64,000 nt of DNA from Rhizobium lentis (GTDB lineage: Bacteria; Pseudomonadota; Alphaproteobacteria; Rhizobiales; Rhizobiaceae): NCBI RefSeq assembly GCF_014200175.1, contig NZ_JACHBD010000009.1, forward strand, positions 186,001 through 250,000, read 5' to 3'. How positions within the stretch are numbered: the stretch's first letter is position 1; the number at the start of each line of letters is the position of its first letter. The notes under the pieces are model-generated. The model was not told the origin of the DNA. It worked only from the letters and a program-made list of their open reading frames with translations, and ran no database searches. This document shows, piece by piece, positions 7,809-15,875 of this stretch. The translations under genes were made by a program, and so were the position numbers.

Positions 7809-9812
7809 TCACATCAGGTCGCGGGCGATCTTCTTTTCCGCGAAGACTTTTTCAAAGATCTGCACGTCGTCCTCGAAAGCCGTGACGATGGCGCTGATGA
7901 TCCAATCGGTCGCCGTGCAGGCAATCCGCGCAGTCGCGACGGTGCGGACGAACCAACCGGGGCGCCGCATGTCGCAGGTCCAGGTCGAAATCCCCGTCAT
8001 CGACAGCGGATCATCGGGCGACATCGACCAGACTTCCTCCCGCAACTGCCGGGTCGACAGGCCGGTCTCAGGATGCTCATAGAGCCCGGTTTCCTCATGA
8101 ATGCGGTATTTCGTGCGGTTCGACGAGAGGTCACGGACGACCTGTCGTTTGGTCGCGGCGGCGGCATGCTCGATATATTTCGGCAAAGGATCGGGATTGG
8201 CCGGCTCTTCGACTTCAATGCTCCTGTGTTCGCCAAGCATCGGCAGCCCAAGACCAAGTGAGGCGATATCGATATCGATCCCCCCGTCTTCCGGCGGCGG
8301 CAGGATCATCGGCCAATAGGCGGTGGAAAGCGAAAGGCGGATGCGATGGCCCTTGCGGAAGCGATAACCGCAGGCATCGAGCACAAGCCGGAGCGGCACA
8401 GTCTCGCCCGCGGTCAGTGGTTTCGGATCAGCGTTGCCGTCGCGATGGGTGAGGTTAAGGACGCCGAAGGCGACCCGCGTCGCCGTGCCGTCGGGATGAA
8501 CATCGACGAGCCGGGCGCAAAGATTTCCGCTCGTTGCCCGGGATCGCAGCGCAAGCGTCAGCACCGGCCGGCCGAGATAGTCGTGATCCCGTGCCAGCGG
8601 CACCGTATCGAAGACCAGCGAGCCGGCGTCGTCCGAGCGTTGATCGATCGCCATTTCGGCGTCGGGCTTAAGGGTGAAATATTCACCGGACGCCGTGCCG
8701 GTATCGAGCGGAGAACTCAGATAGACGGGATGCTCCGGCGCATGCGGAATCGGCATGCCCTCCGTCAGCCTGCCGAACTGCTCCACATAGAAGCATTGCA
8801 TCTTCGGCGGCGACCAGCTGTCCTTAGCCACCCAGAAACCAGGATCGCTGTCACGCCGCGGCGCCGGGCGGACGGCATCAAGAATATAGGCGCGGGCCTG
8901 CGGCAGCCTGTTGATTCCGTTATCTTCGCCACGCAGCCATTTGTTCCACCAGGCGATCGCTTCGGCATGGAAATCGGCGCGCGGTTTCGGCCATGCGAAA
9001 TGCGGATATTTGTGCACCCAGGGGCCGATCAGCGCCTTCGCCTTCTCGCCCAGACCCTCGACCGCCATGAGGGGTGTATTGCGATAGCCGTCGGCCCAGC
9101 CGGCAATCACAAGCGTCGGGATCTCGATGCTCGAAAAGTCTTCTGAGATCGAGCCGTGACGCCAGAAATCATCGCGCCGCTGATGGGCCAGCCACTCCTC
9201 CATGAGAAAGGGTTCGCCTGCCAGGCGCTCGAGCCACATCTCCTTCCAGCGCTCGCCGACAAGTGCGGGATCCGGCGGGCGCGACTGGTAGCCAAGCATC
9301 GTCGCCGCCCATGAGAGCTGGGCGGAGAGATGGCAGCCGTTCTTATAGTGGATGTCATCATTGTAGCGGTCGACGGTCGAGGCGATCGAGATGACAGCTT
9401 TGAGCGCCGGCGGGCGCAATGCCGCGACCTGCAGGCTATTGAAGCCGCCCCAGGAGATGCCCATCATGCCGACCGAGCCGTTCGACCAGGGCTGCGCGGC
9501 GATCCAGGCGATCAGCTCGCAGGCATCGGCAAGCTCGCGTTCGGTATATTCGCCGTCGATCACGCCGTCGGATTCCCCCGATCCGCGGATATCGACCCGC
9601 ACGCCGGCAATGCCGGCGGCGGCGAACACCGGATAGGTCGACTCGTCCCGTGGGCTGGTGCCGTCGCGCTTGCGGTAGGGTAGGAATTCAAAGACTGCGG
9701 GAACGGGATCCTGCTCGGCGGCGTCGGGCATCCAGATGCGCGCCGCAAGCCGCGTTCCGTCCTTCAGGGTGATCCATTCATTCTCGATGGTGGTGAAGCC
9801 GCGCGACGTCAT
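7809..9812 (-). CDS. CocE/NonD family hydrolase (S15 alpha/beta hydrolase), copy 1
   Basis: A 667-residue enzyme with an N-terminal alpha/beta-hydrolase domain and a C-terminal jelly-roll domain (PepX_C). The nucleophile Ser lies in GISWGGF (near residue 123), the Asp in WADGYRNT (near 245) and the His in GPWVHKYPH (near 273). Members cleave esters or amides such as cocaine, cephalosporin esters or X-Pro peptides. It is the last gene of an oligopeptide-type ABC operon (binding protein-permeases-ATPase-hydrolase), 12 bp after the ATPase stop. The neighbouring carnitine genes suggest a carnitine or betaine ester as substrate, which is inference. A close paralogue lies at 54353-56356. SD AAGGGA precedes the ATG. 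Confidence 0.85.
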   Translation of the reverse strand: MTSRGFTTIENEWITLKDGTRLAARIWMPDAAEQDPVPAVFEFLPYRKRDGTSPRDESTYPVFAAAGIAGVRVDIRGSGESDGVIDGEYTERELADACELIAWIAAQPWSNGSVGMMGISWGGFNSLQVAALRPPALKAVISIASTVDRYNDDIHYKNGCHLSAQLSWAATMLGYQSRPPDPALVGERWKEMWLERLAGEPFLMEEWLAHQRRDDFWRHGSISEDFSSIEIPTLVIAGWADGYRNTPLMAVEGLGEKAKALIGPWVHKYPHFAWPKPRADFHAEAIAWWNKWLRGEDNGINRLPQARAYILDAVRPAPRRDSDPGFWVAKDSWSPPKMQCFYVEQFGRLTEGMPIPHAPEHPVYLSSPLDTGTASGEYFTLKPDAEMAIDQRSDDAGSLVFDTVPLARDHDYLGRPVLTLALRSRATSGNLCARLVDVHPDGTATRVAFGVLNLTHRDGNADPKPLTAGETVPLRLVLDACGYRFRKGHRIRLSLSTAYWPMILPPPEDGGIDIDIASLGLGLPMLGEHRSIEVEEPANPDPLPKYIEHAAAATKRQVVRDLSSNRTKYRIHEETGLYEHPETGLSTRQLREEVWSMSPDDPLSMTGISTWTCDMRRPGWFVRTVATARIACTATDWIISAIVTAFEDDVQIFEKVFAEKKIARDLM

Positions 9813-9824
9813 GTCTGTTCCCTT

Positions 9825-11456
9825 TCAATGACCGGCGCTTTCCATGCGCCTGGTCGCAAGCACGCGTTCCAGCCAGCCGATTTCCATTTCCGGTACGGAT
9901 TTCAGAAGCAGATCGGTGTAGTCGTCGAAGGGCGGCGATAGCGCCGTCGATTTCGGCCCGAACCGCACCAGCTTTCCGCGATGCATCACCGCCACGCTGT
10001 CGGCGATCGCCCGGACGATCGCGATGTCATGGGTGATGAAGACATAGGAGAGCTGCTCTTCCTCCTGCAGGCGCAGCAGCAGTTTAAGGATGCCCTCCGC
10101 AACCAGCGGATCGAGCGCCGAAGTCGGCTCGTCGCAGAGGATAAGCTCGGGCTTGGCGGCAAGGGCTCGGGCGATCGCAACGCGCTGCTTCTGACCGCCG
10201 GAGAGTTCGGCCGGGTAACGATCGATGAAGCCGTTACCCATTTCAATCTGATCGAGCAGTTCCTTCACCCGTGCGGTTTTCGCCCCACCCCTCAAGCCGT
10301 AATAGAAGGTCAGCGGCCGGCCGATGATGTCACGCACCGTCTGGCGCGGGTTCATCGCCGTATCGGCCATCTGATAGATCAGCTGGATGCGCCTGAGATC
10401 GTCGTTCAGCCGGCTCTTGAGAGCCGGCATCAGCGCCTTGCCGTCAAAGACGACGCGACCGCCGCTCGGCGGCAAGAGCCCGGTAATGACGCGCGCCAAG
10501 GTCGATTTGCCTGAACCGGATTCGCCGACGACGGCGAGCGTTTGTCCCTTCGGCACATGCAGCGAGACACCATGCAGCACCTTGAATCCGTTGGAATATT
10601 CGGCGCTGACATTCTCTACCTTGAGAAGCGCCGCGGACTGGTCGGCGGCTTCCTCCCGATAGGCTTGCCTGACATTGACCAGCGCCCGGGTATAGTCCTG
10701 TCGCGGCGCTTCGATGATCTGCTGAACGCTGCCATATTCGACCTGCTTGCCATGGCGCAGAACCATGATGTCGTCGGAAATCTGGGCGACGACGGCAAGG
10801 TCATGGGTGATGTAGAGGGCGGCAGTATGGGTCTCCTCGATCGCATGCTTGATCGCCGCCAGCACGTCGATCTGCGTAGTCACGTCGAGGGCCGTTGTCG
10901 GCTCGTCGAAGACGATGAGTTCAGGATTCGAGCAGAGCGCCATCGCCGTCATCGCGCGCTGCAGCTGACCGCCGGAGACCTGGTGGGCGAAGCGCTCGCC
11001 GAAGGTCTCAGGATTGGGCAGGCCGAGCACGCGGAACAGATAAAGCGCCCGTTTGCGCGCCTCCTCCCTGCTCATCAATCCATGCTTGACGGATGCTTCG
11101 ATCACCTGATCGCCGAGCCTATGCGCCGGATTGAAGGCGGCGGCAGCCGATTGCGCGACATAGCAGACCCGTGCACCACGGATTTTCCGGATGCCGTTCT
11201 TGTCGAGCGTCAGGATATCGATGCCGTCGAGCTGCACCTCCCCGCCGGTGATTTCGGCGCCGCCTCGGCCGTAGGCGAGCGCCGAGAGGCCGATCGTCGA
11301 CTTGCCCGCGCCCGACTCTCCGATCAGGCCGAGAACCTTGCCCTTCTTGAGGTCGAAGGAAACGCCGTCGACGATCGTTACTCGCTTTGGCGGCTCGCCC
11401 GGCGGATAGCTGGTTGCTTCGATCTTCAGATTGCGAACGGAAAGAAGCTCAGGCAT
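9825..11456 (-). CDS. Oligopeptide-type ABC transporter ATP-binding protein, double-domain (DppD-DppF fusion)
   Basis: A 543-residue ATPase carrying two nucleotide-binding domains in one chain. The first has Walker A GESGAGKST (near residue 47), signature VSGGQLQRA and Walker B LIVFDEPTTALD; the second has GESGSGKSTL (near 313), LSGGQKQRVA and LILCDEPTSALD. It energises uptake through the two permeases upstream. The start at 11456 overlaps the end of the permease gene by 8 bp. Such fused Dpp/Gsi-type ATPases are common in rhizobia. Substrate is not readable from the ATPase. Confidence 0.93.
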   Translation of the reverse strand: MPELLSVRNLKIEATSYPPGEPPKRVTIVDGVSFDLKKGKVLGLIGESGAGKSTIGLSALAYGRGGAEITGGEVQLDGIDILTLDKNGIRKIRGARVCYVAQSAAAAFNPAHRLGDQVIEASVKHGLMSREEARKRALYLFRVLGLPNPETFGERFAHQVSGGQLQRAMTAMALCSNPELIVFDEPTTALDVTTQIDVLAAIKHAIEETHTAALYITHDLAVVAQISDDIMVLRHGKQVEYGSVQQIIEAPRQDYTRALVNVRQAYREEAADQSAALLKVENVSAEYSNGFKVLHGVSLHVPKGQTLAVVGESGSGKSTLARVITGLLPPSGGRVVFDGKALMPALKSRLNDDLRRIQLIYQMADTAMNPRQTVRDIIGRPLTFYYGLRGGAKTARVKELLDQIEMGNGFIDRYPAELSGGQKQRVAIARALAAKPELILCDEPTSALDPLVAEGILKLLLRLQEEEQLSYVFITHDIAIVRAIADSVAVMHRGKLVRFGPKSTALSPPFDDYTDLLLKSVPEMEIGWLERVLATRRMESAGH

Positions 11457-12276
11457 CGCCGCGCCCTCCCTTGAGGCTGGATGTACGTTTCAGCAGCCAA
11501 TCGACGACAAGGTTGACGCAGATGGCAAGCGTCGCAATCGCCGTGCCCGGCACCAGTGCTGCCGAGATGCCGAAGATGATGCCATCCTTGTTGTCCTTGA
11601 CCATGCCGCCCCAATCGGCCGCCGGCGGTTGAATGCCGAGGCCGAGGAAGGACAACGTCGAGAGGAAGAGGATCGAGAAGGCGAAGCGCAGTCCGAACTC
11701 GGCTAGCAGCGGCGACAGCGTGTTCGGCAGGATCTCGCGGAAGATGATCCAGAGCTTGCCTTCGCCGCGCAGCTTGGCCGCCTCGACGAATTCCATCACC
11801 GCCACATCGAGCGCCACGGCGCGGCCGAGGCGGTAGACGCGGGTGGAATCAAGGATCGCCATGACCAGGATCAGGACAATCATATTTTGCGGCAGGACGG
11901 CAAGCACCACGAGCGCGAAGATCAGCGTCGGGATCGACATCATCAGATCGTTGAAGCGCGAAAAAACCGTGTCGACGATGCCGCGCGAGACAGCGGCGGT
12001 GAAGCTCAGGATCACGCCGAGCGAGAAGGAGATGATGGTGGCCGCGGAGGCGACCAAGAGCGTCGTGCGCGCGCCATAGATCAGCCGCGAGAGGATGTCG
12101 CGGCCGAGATTATCGAGTCCGAAGATATATTTGTCGTCAGGCAGCTGCCAGACGTCGCCAACGACCTGGGTCTCCCCGTAGGGCGCGATCCAGGGCGCGA
12201 AGAGCGCGAAGATAAAGGCGATGGCGATGCCCGCCATGCCGATCCAGGCGGTGATGGGAATGTCTCTTGCTCTCAT
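11449..12276 (-). CDS. Oligopeptide-type ABC transporter permease (DppC-like)
   Basis: A 275-residue inner-membrane permease with about six hydrophobic segments, starting with GMAGIAIAFIFALFAPWIAP. The binding-protein-dependent transport motif appears as EFVEAAKLRGEGKLWIIFRE (EAA loop, near residues 160-180), which contacts the ATPase. It overlaps both neighbours (4 bp with DppB-like, 8 bp with the ATPase), so the four transport genes form one transcription unit. Confidence 0.92.
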   Translation of the reverse strand: MRARDIPITAWIGMAGIAIAFIFALFAPWIAPYGETQVVGDVWQLPDDKYIFGLDNLGRDILSRLIYGARTTLLVASAATIISFSLGVILSFTAAVSRGIVDTVFSRFNDLMMSIPTLIFALVVLAVLPQNMIVLILVMAILDSTRVYRLGRAVALDVAVMEFVEAAKLRGEGKLWIIFREILPNTLSPLLAEFGLRFAFSILFLSTLSFLGLGIQPPAADWGGMVKDNKDGIIFGISAALVPGTAIATLAICVNLVVDWLLKRTSSLKGGRGDA

Positions 12277-13280
12277 CGCGGATGCCTCAGCCTTGGATTG
12301 GCGACGATCGCGAGGATATCGGCAATCATGTTGAGGAAGATATAGACGGCCGCGAAGATCAGGCCGCAGGCCTGCACGACCGGCATATCGCGCACGGTGA
12401 CCGCGTCGACCATATATTGCCCCATGCCGGGATAGACAAAGACCACCTCCACGACGACGACGCCGACCACGAGATAGGCGAGGTTCAATGCGACGACATT
12501 GATGATCGGCGCCAGCGCATTTGGGGCGGCGTGCTTGACGATCGAGCGGAAGGCGCTGAGACCTTTAAGCTCCGCGGTCTCCATATACGCCGACGACATG
12601 ACGGAGAGAATGGCGGCCCGGGTCATGCGCATCATATGCGCCAGCACGACGAGCACCAAGGTCGCCGTCGGCAGCGCGATCGCCTTTAGGCGTTCGAGGA
12701 ATCCCATGCTGTCATAGACGGTCGCCGGAAAGGTGGCCACGCCGAACTTCACGGCGAAGAAGAGGATCAGCAGATAACCGATGAAGAATTCCGGCAGCGA
12801 GATCGCCGCAAGCGAGATCACGTTGATGATTTTATCCGGCATGCGGTTGCGGAAATGCACCGAAAACATGCCGAGGCCGACAGCGAGCGGCACTGAAATC
12901 ACCGCCGCGAAACCTGCCAGAAAGAGCGAATTGCCGAGGCGCTTGCCGATCTGTTCGCTCACCGAATTCTTGCTGGCCCAGGAGGTGCCGAAGTCGCCCT
13001 GGACGGCATTGCCGAGCCACTCGACGTAACGTGTCATCACCGGACGGTCCAGCCCGAGGTCCTGGCGGATATTGGCAACAGCCTGCGGCGTTGCCGACTG
13101 GCCGAGATAGGTGGTGGCAAAATCGCCAGGCAGGGCTTCGAGCCCACCGAAAATCAGGATGGAAACCGCAAAAAGCAGGACGATGCTGAGCACGAAGCGC
13201 TCGAGGATGAGGGCAAGCAACGGAAAACGCTGCCGGAGCCTCAGACCCGGCAAGATATTGCTTGGGGCAGGATTGGTCAT
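12273..13280 (-). CDS. Oligopeptide-type ABC transporter permease (DppB-like)
   Basis: A 335-residue permease with six or so membrane segments (FVLSIVLLFAVSILIFGGLE is the first). It has the DppB-family N-terminal region ALPGDFATTYLGQSATPQAV and the EAA loop METAELKGLSAFRSIVKHAA. It pairs with the DppC-like subunit. It begins 97 bp after the binding-protein gene; an imperfect hairpin occupies that spacer. Confidence 0.92.
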   Translation of the reverse strand: MTNPAPSNILPGLRLRQRFPLLALILERFVLSIVLLFAVSILIFGGLEALPGDFATTYLGQSATPQAVANIRQDLGLDRPVMTRYVEWLGNAVQGDFGTSWASKNSVSEQIGKRLGNSLFLAGFAAVISVPLAVGLGMFSVHFRNRMPDKIINVISLAAISLPEFFIGYLLILFFAVKFGVATFPATVYDSMGFLERLKAIALPTATLVLVVLAHMMRMTRAAILSVMSSAYMETAELKGLSAFRSIVKHAAPNALAPIINVVALNLAYLVVGVVVVEVVFVYPGMGQYMVDAVTVRDMPVVQACGLIFAAVYIFLNMIADILAIVANPRLRHPR

Positions 13281-13305
13281 GGCAAATGCCTTTGGCTAAA
13301 ACGTC

Positions 13306-13337
13306 GGGAGGACCGCGGGTTTTCTCCCCACGGTCCC
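13306..13337 (-). terminator. Spacer hairpin between binding protein and permease genes
   Basis: An imperfect stem with GGACCG (13310-13315) pairing CGGTCC (13331-13336) and inner G/C pairs. There is no T-run after it, so it is more likely a partial terminator or mRNA-stabilising hairpin that leaves the binding protein in excess over the membrane subunits. Confidence 0.35.
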
Positions 13338-13377
13338 AGCTTCGTCGGAGGTCGGAGGGGCGATGCGCCCCTTGCCA

Positions 13378-14967
13378 TCAGGCGTCCAGCCAGACGCGGG
13401 TTGCGACGTAACCGTTCGACATGTCGTTGCCGATATCGTGGACATACCCCTTCACCTGCTTGGTGGAGGCGTTCACGAAGTCGTTGAACATCGGCAGGAT
13501 CACGCCGCCTTCATCGCGCACCATCATCGCCATGGTGCGGTACATCTCCTTGCGCTTGGCTTCATCAAGCTCGGAGCGGGCCTGCAGCAGCAGCTTGTCG
13601 AAATCGGGACGCTTGAACTTGGTGTCGTTCCAGTCCGCCGTCGAGAGATAGGCGGTGGAATACATCTGATCCTGCGTTGGACGGCCGCCCCAGTAGGAAG
13701 TCGAGAAGGGTTGGACGTTCCAGACATTGGTCCAGTAGCCATCGCCGGGCTCACGCTTGACCTCGATCTCGATCCCGGCCTTCTTGCAGCTTTCCTGATA
13801 GAGCACGGCCGCGTCGACGGCGCCGGGGAAGGCGACGTCGGAAGTGCGCAGCAGCACCGACCCGCTATGGCCGGATTTCTTGTAGTGGAAAGCGGCTTTA
13901 TCAGGATCGTAGACGCGCTGCTCGATGCCTTCGGGAAACAGCGCGTAGGTGGCGTTGATCGGGAAGTCGTTGCCGACCTTGCCGTAACCCCCGAGGATCT
14001 TCTGCACCATGGTTTCGCGGTCCATGGCGTATTTGAGCGCCAGGCGCAGGTCGTTATTGTCGAACGGCGCCTTGTCGCAATGCATGATGAAGACGTAATG
14101 GCCGCGGCCGGCGGTCGAGAGGATCTCGACATTGGGCGCGCGTTTCAACAGGTTGACGGTCTTCGGATCGACGCGGTTGATGTAGTGCACCTGGCCGGAC
14201 GATAGTGCGGCGATACGGGCGGTGGCGTCGTTCATGCCGATGATCTCGATCGAATCGACATAACCACGGTCGCTGCGCCAATCGTCTTTATTTTTCTCGA
14301 AGGTGGCGCGAACGCCAGGTTCGAAGCTCGTCAGCTTGTAGGGACCGGTGCCGATCGAGGCCAGCGAATCGTCGACGCCGCCATTCGGCTGGATGACCAG
14401 ATGGTAGTCGGAGAGCAGCAGCGGCATGTCGGCATTACCTTCGCTGAGCGTCAGCACGAGGTTGCCGCCGTCGGCCTTGATCTCCTTGATCGAGCCGAGG
14501 ACACCGAGCGCTCCGGATTCCGACTTCTTGTCGGTGTGACGCTTCAGCGTCGCAACGACGTCGTCGATCGTCAGCTCCTTGCCGTCGTGGAACTTGACGC
14601 CCTTACGGATCTTGAAGGTCCAGGTCACCGCGTCTTTCGAGGGCTCCCAGGATTCGGCAAGTGCGGGCACGGCGGCACCCGTCAACGGGTCGGATTCAAC
14701 CAGCATGTCGCCCCAGCAGCGGCCGACGCAGAACATGAACTGCGACAGGAATTTCGCCGGATCCTTGGAATCGGTGGCGGCACCGCCTTCGAGGCCGAGT
14801 TTCAGATGGCCGCCGCGCTTCGGTTCGGCGGCTTCGGCGCTTTCAGTGAAGAGCTTGTCGGCGACGGCAAGTGTGATGCCGGCCGCCATGGCGCGCCCCA
14901 TGAATTCGCGGCGGCTGAGCCCGCCCGCGGTGACGCGGCTTGCGAGATATTTCGTATAGTCGTTCAT
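13378..14967 (-). CDS. ABC transporter substrate-binding protein, family 5 (SBP_bac_5), copy 1
   Basis: A 529-residue periplasmic binding protein. The N-terminus carries a Tat signal (SRREFMGRAMAAG, residues 18-30), implying export in folded form. The mature domain has family-5 signatures (WEPSKDAVTWTFKIRKGVKF, FKRPDFDKLLLQARSE). It is the first gene of the operon with two permeases, a fused ATPase and a CocE-type hydrolase, and sits directly downstream of the gamma-butyrobetaine/carnitine genes, which are on the same strand. A quaternary-ammonium compound or its ester is a plausible ligand. SBP at 56374-57954 is a paralogue. Confidence 0.92.
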   Translation of the reverse strand: MNDYTKYLASRVTAGGLSRREFMGRAMAAGITLAVADKLFTESAEAAEPKRGGHLKLGLEGGAATDSKDPAKFLSQFMFCVGRCWGDMLVESDPLTGAAVPALAESWEPSKDAVTWTFKIRKGVKFHDGKELTIDDVVATLKRHTDKKSESGALGVLGSIKEIKADGGNLVLTLSEGNADMPLLLSDYHLVIQPNGGVDDSLASIGTGPYKLTSFEPGVRATFEKNKDDWRSDRGYVDSIEIIGMNDATARIAALSSGQVHYINRVDPKTVNLLKRAPNVEILSTAGRGHYVFIMHCDKAPFDNNDLRLALKYAMDRETMVQKILGGYGKVGNDFPINATYALFPEGIEQRVYDPDKAAFHYKKSGHSGSVLLRTSDVAFPGAVDAAVLYQESCKKAGIEIEVKREPGDGYWTNVWNVQPFSTSYWGGRPTQDQMYSTAYLSTADWNDTKFKRPDFDKLLLQARSELDEAKRKEMYRTMAMMVRDEGGVILPMFNDFVNASTKQVKGYVHDIGNDMSNGYVATRVWLDA

Positions 14968-15085
14968 TCCCCAGTTCCTTCTTTATGGTGCGTTGACAGA
15001 ACTTCCGGGCAGGATCGCAGACGGTTTCCTCTCCGCCTCCGGTGCCCGCATCATGCGGGAAAACACTGCGGTTGCTGCCGCCTCC

Positions 15086-15868
15086 TCATCGTCCTTTCCA
15101 AACAGGGTTTCGCTTCTCGGCGAAGGCGCGGGCGCCTTCCAATTGGTCTTGGCTCGAATAAAGCATGTCGACCGTCGCAAACTGCCGCTTGGTGATCTTG
15201 TTCATGGCAGTCTGGAACGTCGACCCCTCCGCTTCGCGCACGATTTCCTTGATGGCCGCATAGACGAGCGGCGGCCCGCTTGCGAGCAGGCGGGCAAGCT
15301 CCCAAGCTCTCTCCATCAGCCTGTCGGCCGGCAGGACCTCGTTGACGAAACCCCAGCGATGCGCCTCGTGAACGTCGAGCCAGCGTCCGGTCAAAAGCAT
15401 GTCCATGGCGATGTGATAGGGGATGCGTTTCGGCAGCTTGATCGACGCCGCATCGGCAACCGTTCCCGAGCGAATTTCCGGCAGGGCGAAACTCGCATGC
15501 TCGGCAGCGATGATCAGGTCGGCCGAAAGCGCGATCTCTAGTCCGCCGCCGCAACAGATGCCGTTGACGGCTGCGATGACGGGCTTGTTGAGGTCGCGCA
15601 GCTCCTGCAATCCGCCGAAGCCGCCCACGCCGTAATCGCCGTCGACCGCATCGCCTGATGCAGCAGCCTTCAGATCCCATCCGGCGCAGAAGAACTTTTC
15701 GCCGGCCCCCGTCACGATGGCGACGCGCAACTCAGGATCGTCACGAAAATCCCGGAAGATCAATCCCATGGCACGGCTGGTCGCAAGGTCGATGGCGTTC
15801 GCCTTCGGCCGCTCGATGACGACTTCAAATACGCCGTCGTCACGTCGTGTGCGAATATGCTCGCTCAA
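15086..15868 (-). CDS. caiD: Enoyl-CoA hydratase, crotonobetainyl-CoA hydratase (CaiD)-like
   Basis: A 260-residue crotonase-fold enzyme. The oxyanion-hole segment FFCAGWDL and the region CCGGGLEIALSADLIIAAE followed by FALPEIRSG keep the two Glu residues expected of CaiD. The hydratase interconverts crotonobetainyl-CoA and L-carnitinyl-CoA. The start is a TTG at 15868 with AAGGAGG 10 bp upstream; the ATG at 15916 or 15898 would lack a ribosome site and overlap the upstream gene. It is 7 bp downstream of the acyl-CoA synthetase gene. The substrate is inferred from sequence similarity and the carnitine gene context. Confidence 0.8.
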   Translation of the reverse strand: MSEHIRTRRDDGVFEVVIERPKANAIDLATSRAMGLIFRDFRDDPELRVAIVTGAGEKFFCAGWDLKAAASGDAVDGDYGVGGFGGLQELRDLNKPVIAAVNGICCGGGLEIALSADLIIAAEHASFALPEIRSGTVADAASIKLPKRIPYHIAMDMLLTGRWLDVHEAHRWGFVNEVLPADRLMERAWELARLLASGPPLVYAAIKEIVREAEGSTFQTAMNKITKRQFATVDMLYSSQDQLEGARAFAEKRNPVWKGR

Positions 15869-15875
15869 ACCTGTG

